Source: Ustilago trichophora
Lineage: Eukaryota > Basidiomycota > Ustilaginomycetes > Ustilaginales > Ustilaginaceae
Assembly: GCA_900323505.1 (NCBI GenBank)
Contig: OOIN01000028.1
Location: 1-64,000, forward strand
Direction: 5' to 3'
DNA: 64,000 bases
Of the stretch, positions 1 through 9,610 are shown piece after piece. The position numbers and the translations under genes are program-made. The number at the start of each line of letters is the position of its first letter. The stretch's first letter is position 1. The notes under the pieces were generated by a model. That model did not search any database and was not told the origin of the DNA. It worked only from the letters and a program-made list of their open reading frames with translations.

Positions 1-171
1 ACCCTAACCCTAACCCTAACCCTAACCCTAACCCTAACCCTAACCCTAACCTAACCCTAACCCTAACCCTAACCCTAACCCTAACCCTAACCCTAACCCT
101 AACCCTAACCCTAACCCTAACCCTAACCCTAACCCTAACCCTAACCCTAACCCTAACCCTAACCCTAACCC
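1..171. repeat. Telomeric repeat array (CCCTAA)n, chromosome end
   Basis: About 28 tandem copies of CCCTAA run from the first base; the complementary strand is TTAGGG, the repeat of vertebrates and many fungi including smuts. The C-rich strand reading 5' to 3' from base 1 means the left edge is a physical chromosome terminus. One unit (50-54) is a 5-nt variant CCTAA; the others look exact. The array joins unique sequence at about 171 with no spacer, inside an open reading frame. Confidence 0.97.
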
Positions 172-2278
172 AGACCACTTCCAAGCTCAATGAGCACTGC
201 AAGCAGCTTTGTGAACTCGTTGTGGATGGCAAAGTATGCATGAGCAGCATCCGAGTCAAACTCCAGCTCATCAGAGTAAGGATCCATGAGCGGGTGAGCA
301 GGAGGTGCACCACCTGCAACTGCACGGCAGAGGATGCTGGGAAGGACTGGCGGCTCCAAACATGCTTCGGCAAAGTTGAAGCCAGGCCGCATGTTGCAGT
401 GGTTGTCGGTGATGCGGCTGAGGTCCATGACGTGTATGTCCTTCTCCTCTGCCAGGAGACGTAGCTGAGTGAGCAGCTTCTCTGCTTGCTGTTGTGCGCC
501 GTGCATGAGCTCTTGCAGACGCTCCACCGCAACTTCCTCCAAGCCAAACATGACTTTGCTGAGATCCTTGCTCCAGCGAAATTTGAAGCTGCTACTGTCA
601 TCCTGAGCAAGTGCTTCACCAAAGCGGTGAAGAGACTGCAAATGTGCACTAGCTGAGCTGCTATCATGATGCACGTAGCACTTGAGCGTCTTTATCACCT
701 TGGCTGATTTCTCCGATGCAGACATGTCACAGAGCGCACCATCCTCTGGATGAAGAAGGTGTTCATGCAGCACTGCACGCTGACAAAACTCCAGGCTGGC
801 AATGTCAGATGTGCTTGTGCTGACAGGCTTGGGAGTACCATCCCTGCTGATGCACAGGTGCAAAAAGAGCCGCACCAGCGCAAGCTTTTCTATCTGACCA
901 TACTCCTCTGGCTCTTGCGTGACAAGGCAGTGGGAGAGTTCAAGAAGCAGTGCACCGGTCTTTTCCACCACTGCAGTATCCTTGTAGATATCCAGATCCA
1001 CATTGACAACTGTGTTGTACTGCTCGCGCAGATCCAAGAGTGTTGCGCTGATTGCATCATTGACACCGATGTGCTCTTCCGGATCATCCTTGCCAAAATA
1101 GTCCAGACAGCCGCCTTGAAAGTAGATGTGAAACAAGAGTGCCAGCAGCCATGCCCAGAGATGAGCACGTTTCTTGACAGTTTGCGGATTGAGATTGTAC
1201 GGCTTGCTTGGATTGTTGTTGTAGGCGTGGAAGGTCTGCTGCACCTGACAGCCAGCGCTGAGCAAGCGGTTCATCCAGGTTGCAACCACACCTTTGCCAA
1301 CAACAAAGATCCAGTGTGCAATGTCACAGTATGCACCGTCCCAGTCTCCTGGATTGTGGCCAAGGTTACCAATAGCCACCACCGGTTTGCCAGCCCAGTA
1401 GCGGTGCCAGCCAAGCTCACAGGCCCATGGAGTGACATTGCCGCTGACCACAGATGGCTGGATGCCAGGCTGAAGAAGTCCAGCTTCTTGCAGGCGCTCT
1501 TTGTCCTTTTTGATGAAGGCATTGACCTTGGCCTTGGTAGCGTCATCCAGCTTATCGGCATCCATAGTAGTGGTGAGAATTTGGGGTGGAGGAGTTTGCG
1601 CCAGAGATGGATTGCTGACATAGAGATAGCGTCTACTCTGTCCATTTTCATAGAAGAGCTGGACCGGAACAGGGTGAAGATACTTGACGTCTCCATCAGC
1701 CTGGCTGCTGTGCTCACGCACATGAGCATTCATGGAAGAGCGGGCCATGATGCTGTATGAGCACAAGTTGCAGTGCCGTCCTTGGTAGTTGACGTCCAAC
1801 TCCTTGATGATGGAAACCGGCAGCAGATCCTTGTTGATGGTGACGGTGGCAGGGTGTTCCAGGTCCAGCTGCTCCAACAAATCCTTGAGCGCTTTCTTGG
1901 AAGATTCAACGATAGCGTGAGCATGGAATTTCTTGAGGTGAGCAGTCACATCCTTGAAAAAGGGCAAAATTGCAAGACGATGAGTGCAGTCAATGCGGGT
2001 GCAGACCAGAATGCGTGGATGGTCGACCAGACGGAGATGGAAGCGGCCAAGCTGAGCGGCAAACTTGGGATCCACCGCAGGAGAACAAGCATCCTGGTTG
2101 GCGGGGGGAAGCGCAAGACTGAAAAGCATAGAGTGTGTCAGCAGAATATTCTGATTGCGGCAAGAGGCTAGCAGAGCTGAACGTACCTCTCAACATCAGT
2201 GGTAGAGACAGATTTTGCGGCAGGAGAGTTGCCAGCATTGACATCAGCACCAAGAGAGCAGGCGGAAAGCTGAGACAT
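165..2278 (-). CDS. Telomere-linked C2H2-finger protein (OrsD / telomere-linked helicase N-terminal type), truncated by telomere
   Basis: Join complement(165..2118, 2187..2278), 681 codons. The first exon starts at the ATG at 2278; a 68-nt intron (2119-2186, GTACGT...CAG) joins in phase to the long exon. Near the N terminus are two Cys/His fingers, one with CTRIDC followed by HLKKFH, one with CNLC followed by HVREH. This is the arrangement of fungal OrsD/DUF3505-type domains, which also form the N-terminal part of subtelomeric RecQ-like helicases, including those in Ustilago telomere-associated sequence. No helicase motif is present. The protein ends because the TAG stop lies in the first TTAGGG unit, so the C-terminal part was probably lost when the telomere was added. 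Family assignment is by pattern memory; a free-standing OrsD-like protein is the alternative. Confidence 0.6.
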
Positions 2279-2393
2279 TGTAGCGTGGAATAATTGTGAG
2301 GGAAAGATACAAGAAAGAGAGGGTTGTACGGTGAAGATGTTCTGAGATGGAAAGATGGAGACAGAACAGCGGCAAGGGACTGCAAGATGGCCC

Positions 2394-2401
2394 ATATATA
2401 T
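2394..2401 (-). promoter_or_regulatory. TATA-like element of the telomere-linked gene
   Basis: An ATATATAT core lies 116 bp upstream of the proposed ATG at 2278 on the minus strand. The spacing allows a short 5' leader. The word is symmetrical, so orientation rests only on the neighbouring gene. Confidence 0.35.
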
Positions 2402-3754
2402 GCACAAAGATCTCAGTCTCACACACAGCAGAGTTGTGTAGCGGTACGGTATGCCAAATGTCTTTGCTGTCACAGAGATCCTGAGATTGCTAGATGTAGC
2501 AGCTGGAACAAAGCAGAGACAAAGGATGAGAGTGCCGCTGTGAGCGGTGCCAAACAGAAGCACAGACCTGTAGCACTCTTAGGTGGTACGTGCAGAGCAG
2601 CATTGGCAAAGAACAAATTTCTCACCTACGCTTTCTTGTTGCTCCTATTGCTGTTAGGCAGAATGTGAGCGACACAGGTGGGAACAAAGCATCCAAATGT
2701 GCTGGCCATTGGCGTAAGTGGACAGCAGTGTGACAGGAGCGATGCATTCAAAAATACTGTGCAGTGTGGCAACCAAGAATTGTCTAGACTTTAGAAAAAG
2801 GCTTAGAATTTGTTGCGGGAAGCTTGTTGTTGAGGTGGATGGGCAATGCTTTGTGCTGAAAATTGACGCGTGTGAAGACCGTCACAAAGCGTGAATGACA
2901 CCAAGCATGGGAGCCGGAGGCCGTTGCCAGACAGCTAACAAAGGGCAGGCAGCATGAACTGTGGGTGCCGCTCCATCGATGCATTTCTAGCTGTTGCCAA
3001 GGATGGCAGTACCGGTGGCCTCAATTTGATGAGTCGATGACCGCTCTTTGCATTGACCAGTGGCTCTTGACTGGTGACTGCTGAGCGTTGGCCGCTGCTT
3101 GACAAACAAGAAAGCGGCAATCAAAATTTTCACTGCAGTTGCTGTGCGTGTCGCGTCTACTTCCAATTTTGCAATCCATTTCAATGACCCAATTTCTTAG
3201 TTGATTTCTGGCATCAACAGACGTGCTGTTGTTCAAGTGAGATTGATGTGACCAAACAAGAATGCGTGCAGTTTGACAAGATAGTCCCAGACAAAAGGGC
3301 TGGAGGAAATTCACAACTTTGTGCGGCCCATTGGTCTGCACTGCCCCTTGAATAGGTGTTTGCCCTTGTACGCTTGACTCCTATTCATACACAGACTACA
3401 GCTTGAAATGTGTACAGACCATTGGGCTGCTACACCCAAAATGGACAGACTCTCACTGCTGTTGAGCAGCAACAGCTGAGCCGTGGCTGCTGAGCAGTGG
3501 CAGCTGTGTGCTGGCTGCTGGCTGCTGGGCACTGGGTCAGTGGGTGGACGCGACTGCAATTCCAACAATTTCCAAGAATTTTGACGCGTCTCTTGGATGC
3601 TGGGCCGCTTGCTGAGCCAAGAAAAATTTCAAACCGTTGCGGCACTTGGCCAGTGTGTTTTGCGCTGTCCGCTGGGGTCAGCAGCCAAGGTCGGATGCGT
3701 CCATTTGGCAGAGCGGCCTGGTCCGCTGCCGGCCAACAAGGACCTGTGGCCTAG
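2402..3754. other. Gene-poor subtelomeric spacer
   Basis: No convincing coding frame was seen; open frames are short and lack recognisable motifs. It contains an inverted pair GCCCATTGGTCTG (about 3327-3340) and CAGACCATTGGGC (about 3415-3428) some 75 bp apart, and a CTG/GCTG-rich patch at 3475-3545. The first few hundred bases probably include the upstream region of the telomere-linked gene. Confidence 0.5.
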
Positions 3755-6262
3755 GGCTAGGGTGGCATCTCGTGTCTGCCACCCTTAAAGCCACCCTGGA
3801 TGGCATATTTTGTCTGCCACCCAATTGGGTTTGGCTTACGGCTGGCATCGTGTACTTGCCACCTTGGGTGGCATCAGGGGTGGCTTTGCTGTCGTGATTT
3901 CACGTTTTTTTAGGATATGATTGAGCTTGGATGCCCAGGATAGCCGGGCAGCAAGCGTAGAGCGTGACAGTGCTCCGTCAGGCCTGGAAGAGCTGGAGGA
4001 GCCTGGATATCATGATTGGTATGACGATGACTGCTCAGATGACAAGATTGAACTGCTTTGACCCTCCTTTGTGTGTGTCAAATGGCCACCAGGATGTGAA
4101 GAGCGTCATGTGTATATACGCGCAAAAATGACCCATTAATAGGCCAGTCACGTTATACTTGATTCCCGTAAAGTGACTGGCCCATTCATAACGGAAGTCA
4201 TAACAAAGTCAGGCCCATTAAAGAATCACGAATACAATTTTTCCCCGAAGTGTTCAAAGAATTTCAAGTAGGAATACAAAAGCGTGCATATTTTGTATTG
4301 CTGATTCTTTAATGGGCCTGACTCTGTTATGGGCCACTCCTGTTATCCTAAAAAAAAGTAAAAATTGTCACGAAGCCACCCATGAAGCCACCAGGGTGGC
4401 TTCGCAACGGATCTGTCTTCTTTTTACGATGTGATTAACCGGTCAGGCCCATTAGTGGGTCACCAATACAATTTTTGCGAAAAGTGTTCAGAAAATTTGA
4501 AGTTGAAGTACAAAAGCTTCTCCAAATTCACATCGTAAAAAGAGGGAAAATCCATCACAAAGCCATCCTCGAAGCCACCCCCGATCATCTGCCTTTCTGT
4601 GGCTTCGAGGGTGGCTTCGTGATGAATCCTTTTTTCACGATGTGATTGTATTCATATCGTAAAGAAGGGGGGGGGGGGATCCCTGCGGGTTGCCCCAGAG
4701 CAACCACCCCGGGTGGTTGCTTGGGTGGGTACGCCGACGCAACTTGTCACTTTTCACGACATGATTGGTTAACCACTAATGGGCTAGTCACGTTACACGT
4801 TGTCGTGTCCTTTTTGTCCTCACATTCACATCTTAGAAAAAGGCAAAATTTTCTCCGCGTAGCCACCCCCGGAGCCACCCAGGTGGCTACTTGGCTGGCT
4901 ACCCTGGGTGGCTACGCGGATGTATTTTTCCTTTTGTTAGGATATGACTGGCTGGGGGTGAGGTCAAAGGAGCCGTTGTCGGACTATTGTCCCCGGTTGA
5001 GGCCGCAGGATCTTCACATCGTAAAAAACAATAAAATCAGTCGCGAAGCCACCCTTGAAGGCACCCCCGATCTGGCTGGCTTCAAGGGTGGCTTCACTGC
5101 TGGCTTCGGTGGTGTAGCCACCCAGAATGGCTTCGAGGGTGGCTTCGCGACGGATTTTTCCGTTTTTTACGATGTGCTTGTTTTACTCTTTTATCAGAAA
5201 AGTTAGAAAGCTGGCTCTTCAGACGAGGGTCGCGAGTCCTCGAGAAAATCTTCCGCAGAATCATGATTTGACCTAACGTGACTGGCCCATCAACGGGTCA
5301 GGCCCATTAGTGGGTCAGCAATACAATTTTTGCAAAAAAGTGTTCAAAAGATTTGAAGCTGAAATACAAAAGCTCCTCAAATTTGTATTAGTGACCCACA
5401 AATGGGCCTGACCCGTTAATGGGCCAGTCCCGTTAATGGGCCAGTCCCGTTAACTCACATCGTTGAAAAAGGAAAAAAATCCGTCACGAAGCCACCCTTG
5501 AAGGCACCCCCAATTCATGTGATTGGCTGGCTTTGGTGATGTAGCCACCCATGATGGCTTCAAGGGTGGCTTCGTGACGGATTTTTCCTTTCTTCAGGGT
5601 GTGCATCTTCTGGCAAATTATGTCCTTCAAAAAAAATTGTCGCGATTGGCCTTTGTGAAACTCTTTTCTTTTTCTTTTTTGCAGAAAATGAATAACGTGA
5701 CTAGCCCATTACCGGGTCAGGCCCATTAGTGGGTCAGCAATACAAAATGTGCACGCTTTTGTATTCCTACTCGAAAATTTTTGAACACTTTGGCGAAAAA
5801 CTGTATTTGTGATTCTTTGATGGGCCTGACTCTGTTATGGGCCACTCACGTTAAACGCTGCCTGATACGCTTTCTTTGAGACGTTCGTTGCCTGTCACAT
5901 CGTAAAAAAAGGACAAATACGTCGCGAAGCCACCCTTGAAGCCACCCCCGATCAGCTGGCTTTCTGTGAAGCCACCCTAGGTGGCTACTGAACCCACCCG
6001 GGGTGCCTTTGCAGGAAGCCAGCCAATTGGGGGTGCCTTCAAGGGTGGCTTCATGACGGATTTTACTCTTTTTACGATGTGTGTTGCAACAATTTTCAGC
6101 TCAATGTGCGTGTAGGAAATCCATGTCCAGCTCCGCCATTTTTGTTAGATGTTTATTACAAGGCAACAATCACATCGTAAAGAAAGGAAAAATCCGTTGC
6201 GATGGTTTCCCGGTGGCTTCGAGGGTGGCTTCGTGACGGATTTTTCCATTTTTTGCGATATG
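3755..6262. repeat. Cluster of two interleaved palindromic repeat families (A and B)
   Basis: Family A: nine copies at about 3755-3922 (divergent), 4343-4436, 4529-4644, 4653-4763, 4827-4946, 5015-5176, 5456-5603, 5896-6081 and 6171-6262. Each is bounded by CACATCGTAAAAA on the left and TTTTTACGATGTG on the right, with inner arms TCGCGAAGCCACCC and GGGTGGCTTCGTGACGGA. Family B: about 4128-4342, 4437-4526 (half copy), 5272-5455 and 5691-5854, bounded by inverted arms with ACTGGCCCAT and GTCAGGCCCATTA around an AT-rich core containing AATACAA. Copies abut without genes between them. Non-autonomous foldback or MITE-like elements would explain the inverted ends; no transposase is visible. Open frames crossing the cluster are read-through of the A arms and are not taken as genes. 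Confidence 0.8.
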
Positions 6263-6802
6263 ATTGGATGCAAAGTCCCCGCGACAGTAAGTTCTCGCGT
6301 TTGCTTCTACCGCCTACGGAAAACAGGTCCATGGAGGCGGGGTGATCGGCGACTTCAGCAAGCGAAAGCCAATCACAATCCTGCTCCGACTGCTGCATCT
6401 CGTCAACATTGGCGGTCTGGTCCCGCTCGTCATTGGCTACACCAACAGCTCAAGCATCTTTACCAGCACATCCTCGCAGTCGATCGATCCGAAGGCCAAG
6501 ACTGGAAATCTGCTTCTCGGTGGTGTCATGCTGGTGCTGTTCATCTTCTGTCTCGCGATCTACGTGCGCAGTTCATGAGCCAAAGCGTGCCTACACATCT
6601 TGATCCGGGCGCTGATCGCTATGGTCCCGTTCATGGTCATTCGAATCGTTTACGGCATTTGGCGTACGTTCCAGTCAGACTTTATCGTGCAGGCGGCATC
6701 TGGCTGCGCTTTGCACTCGAATATCTATTTGAAGTAGGCGCCGTACTTGTGCTGCTCACAGTCCGTCGCGGAAGAGGCGATGAGGAGCATGCGGCACACT
6801 AG
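6263..6802 (+). pseudogene. Broken multi-pass membrane protein gene (possibly DUF7702-like)
   Basis: After repeat copy A9 a possible exon tail is followed by GTAAGT (6286) and an acceptor ending in CAG near 6328. An open frame then encodes two hydrophobic segments, one around RLLHLVNIGGLVPLVIGY and one around GGVMLVLFIFCLAIY. That frame stops at TGA (6576-6578), yet the same frame continues with another plausible segment (ALIAMVPFMVIRIVYGIW) to a second stop near 6732. A further hydrophobic stretch (VGAVLVLLTV) then follows in a shifted frame to 6802. Several membrane segments broken by a stop and a shift suggest a decayed gene whose 5' end was replaced by the repeat. Similarity to the fungal DUF7702 integral membrane family is a weak impression. 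Confidence 0.4.
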
Positions 6803-7088
6803 TCGCCTCTTTCCATGGGATCCATCACTCCCGGATCTCCACGTCAGCTCACGTGCGATGTACTCAGCGCAATTTTATACACTAGACTCTTTCAAAACCA
6901 ATCATCAATGACAGGCGTCGACGCAGTTTACAGCTCTCGACTGGATTTGAACTGGACTCGTCCGAACTTGGAAGACTGACAGGCAAATTCACGCACGCAA
7001 AGGGTGTTCGCGTCAAGGGCCACATCGCGTCGGGCGGTACTGTACAGTAAGTCTTGAAACCAGTAAGCTGCTCTGGATTGGCAACGCT

Positions 7089-8380
7089 CTACAGCTCGGC
7101 CGCTGCTGCCATACCATCGGGAGCGGATTTGGCATTCCCCCACTTTTGCTCTTGCGCCTCCATCTTGAGGATCCAGTCAGAAGAAGGTTGCGGAGCGTGA
7201 CCAAGCTGGAGCTGGACGACGATGCGGTATCTGCCGTGCTTCTTGATGGTAAAGCCTTGCTGCTCCTCTTCGCCGATGGCGATGCATCGACGCTCCATCA
7301 TGTCGGACTTGTCCTGCTTGATCTGCTGTCGTCGTAGTTGAGCCTCTTCCACTTGTTGTGGGCCTAGGCGCTTCTTTTGCTTCTTGGAAAGTTTTCCAAC
7401 CTTGGCAGCTTTGCGTTCGGCTAGGATCTGCTTGCGTTGCTGCTTGGACAGCCTTCACAAGTCCTCGTTGGCGTCCGAGTCGTCGGAGGAATCGCTGATG
7501 TCGGAGCTCGAGCTGGAGTCGGAATTGGAGCTGGAGCCGGAGCCGGAGCTGGAGCTCGAACTTGAACTGTCTGCACCGATGGGCAGTCCAATCTCGACAG
7601 GAGGAGAGGTGAGATACGAAGTGTCGCCAGGAAAGTGATCCGAGATGCGTCTTGTGCCGGTGGCAATAAAGACGTCGAGGCCACGTGGTTGGAAGAAACG
7701 GTGCTGGTAAGTCTCGACCAAAGCAAGCACCTCGGGGACGTGACGTTTCTTGAAGGCGTTCATAATGGCCTTGGTGATAAAGTAGTTGCCGTAGGCTGCT
7801 TTGAGCACCAAGAGAGGAGCAGGAATCACGTTGGCGACGAGATGTTCGTATCCACAGAGCGCACCAGCTACTCGGATGTTGACAAGGAAGCGATCCCGGT
7901 CGACTGGGCTGACATCGTGATCGACAAAGATGTGGGCAGGATAGCGAGGCTCGAAACCTTCCTGGATGTTGTGTTTGCCTGGAATGTAGAAAGGGGTGAA
8001 AGGCGAGTAGGTCTTGCAAAGTGGATCGACGGCTTTCTGTGCTGCGGATGCTGCAGGCGGGACTGGACGCTCGAACGACGCTGGGAGAGGCTTGAGCGGC
8101 TTACCTGCAGAGCGAGAGAACATGGTTCGCACTTTGCCGATAAAGGTAAGCGATGGGAGCACCTGTGGAGCCGCCAGATCGCGCTGAGTTGGGTGCCAGT
8201 CTACGTGGATGGGTAGCAACAATGCTGGACATCCCTTGGCAAATTCGGCCTCGATGGCGGCTTCCTCTTGTCGATCATCGTAATCAGACGCCACTTGCGT
8301 TGATGATGAACGCCTGCTACTGGCACGTCGCCGTTGCGGTGCGAGTAAGCAGGAGGTTGCGAATTTAGATGGGCAGACAT
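7089..8380 (-). pseudogene. Conserved-looking unknown protein with one in-frame stop and one frame break
   Basis: The main frame covers about 8294-7458 and includes recognisable coding sequence such as YSPFTPFYIPGKHNIQEGF, then an acidic Ser/Asp tail. A TGA at 7455-7457 interrupts it, but the same frame continues without stops for another 121 codons with a basic coiled-coil-like stretch (QQRKQILAERKAAK, KLSKKQKKRLG) to a stop at 7089. At the 5' end there is no ATG in the main frame; an ATG at 8380, downstream of a TATAAAG-like word near 8460, opens another frame that would need a one-base shift or an unseen intron. Either the gene has decayed or TGA is read through. No family was recognised. 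Confidence 0.5.
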
Positions 8381-9260
8381 GTCGGAAAGTACTCTCTGGC
8401 CACGGGTCAGAGTCGTAAGAGAACGTTTGGCTACCTCGATTAAAAACAACTGGTTGCTTTATACACAGACTGGGGCATCAGACACAAACACGATGAGATG
8501 ACACCCAGCCGCACACATCACAACGCCGAAAATGATATGCTGGTGACTGGATTGCTGCACGGCTCGGCTAGAAGGCGAAAACCAAAACCATAGAATCCAA
8601 CAAGTGTGATTCTGCGCTTGTCTCGAGAGCACGTTCTATCTGTGCGAGCCCAAGAGAGACTAGTTGAGAGAAGTTGCCGGATGTCTCAGTTTGACGGTTG
8701 AGCGGTGTGCACGCCTCAGCACAAGACGCCAAACGCGGGCTCGAGGCCAGTGGGGTGGACCGGACTTGCAGACGCATATCACTTTTACGTTCAAGACAGT
8801 TGAAGCCTCCAGCTTCGACTCTCCACAGTCCGCAACATGACGTATTCCTTTTTTTTGCCCGACATCGTAGTACCCTGTGAGTGCATCGTAACGCGCGCTT
8901 TTTGTTTCGTAACCCCGCAAAGCCATTCGTAATGTCCATGTCTTTGTAATAGTGCAGCCTTTTCGTATCGACAGCATGCGTGTCAAGCTGACTCCCACAG
9001 AAGTGCCGCACTGAACTGCAAACTGAGCCTTAACATTGTGTGGGTGGCTGTCTGAGAGGTAAACATATCGTCTGAGAAACGAGACAACATAAAGGCATAC
9101 AGCATAGCAGTACACCGAGCCACAGGGACAGCCTACATACAAAACACAAGGGTCCGGCTTGCTGTCAGATACTGCCGGCTCCGGCTTTGTCCATGTTCCA
9201 TGTTCCTTGTTCCGAGCTTTGACGACCAGAGAGCTACAAAGCTACAAAAAAAATAAATTT
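8381..9260. other. Intergenic region
   Basis: Only overlapping short open frames in several phases, none with recognisable motifs. The part near 8460 may be the promoter of the broken gene downstream on the minus strand. An A-rich run at 9245-9253 is the terminator of the adjacent tRNA. Confidence 0.5.
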
Positions 9261-9377
9261 CGACACGTGCAGGGTTTGAACCTGCGCTCGCAATGCGAAT
9301 TAGTTAGCAGCGTCGCTGACAGCCGTTGAGATTGTTACAATTCAAGACTAACCCCTTAACCACTCGGGCAACGTGCC
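9261..9377 (-). tRNA. tRNA-Ser(UGA) with a 35-nt intron
   Basis: On the minus strand GGCACGT pairs with ACGTGTC (one G-T) and G is the discriminator. D stem CCC/GGG, anticodon stem TTAGT/ACTAA, loop CT-TGA-A, intron 9306-9340 after position 37, a long variable arm (TCGC-ATT-GCGA) as in class II serine tRNAs, and T arm GCAGG-TTCAAAC-CCTGC. Mature length is 82 nt. A run of eight T follows on the transcribed strand as an RNA polymerase III terminator. Confidence 0.93.
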
Positions 9378-9610
9378 TAACGTCCTTGCAGCCTGAACTT
9401 ATAGCATTAATATATTCAAGATTCACTCGCGGGTGGAATGTTGCAACGTAGCACAAGGGGGAGCATCGTACAAAGCACGCACATATGTCAAGTAGTGCTT
9501 GTTGCAGATTGAGCAGAGATGACTCTCTTGTGCCGGTTCCTCGGTATACATACATGATTGCAAAGACTGTGCATGCGTGTTTGATTGCAGTCCGTGGCTG
9601 TAGCGTACAA

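Noticed and set aside
4646..5206. 186-codon frame across A units with recurring GGF-TDF peptides
   Set aside because: The peptide repeats are simply the inner DNA arms read in one phase; unit centres and spacing vary, and there is no start context or family.
3755..6262. CRISPR-like array
   Set aside because: Units are palindromes of variable length with no constant spacer size, in a eukaryotic subtelomere.
6149..6802. 217-codon plus-strand frame starting in the repeat cluster
   Set aside because: Begins inside an A unit and crosses the broken membrane gene in the wrong phase for its hydrophobic segments until the very end.
8568..9142. Overlapping 147- and 160-codon minus-strand frames
   Set aside because: No motifs, mutually overlapping in different phases and no conserved-looking segments.
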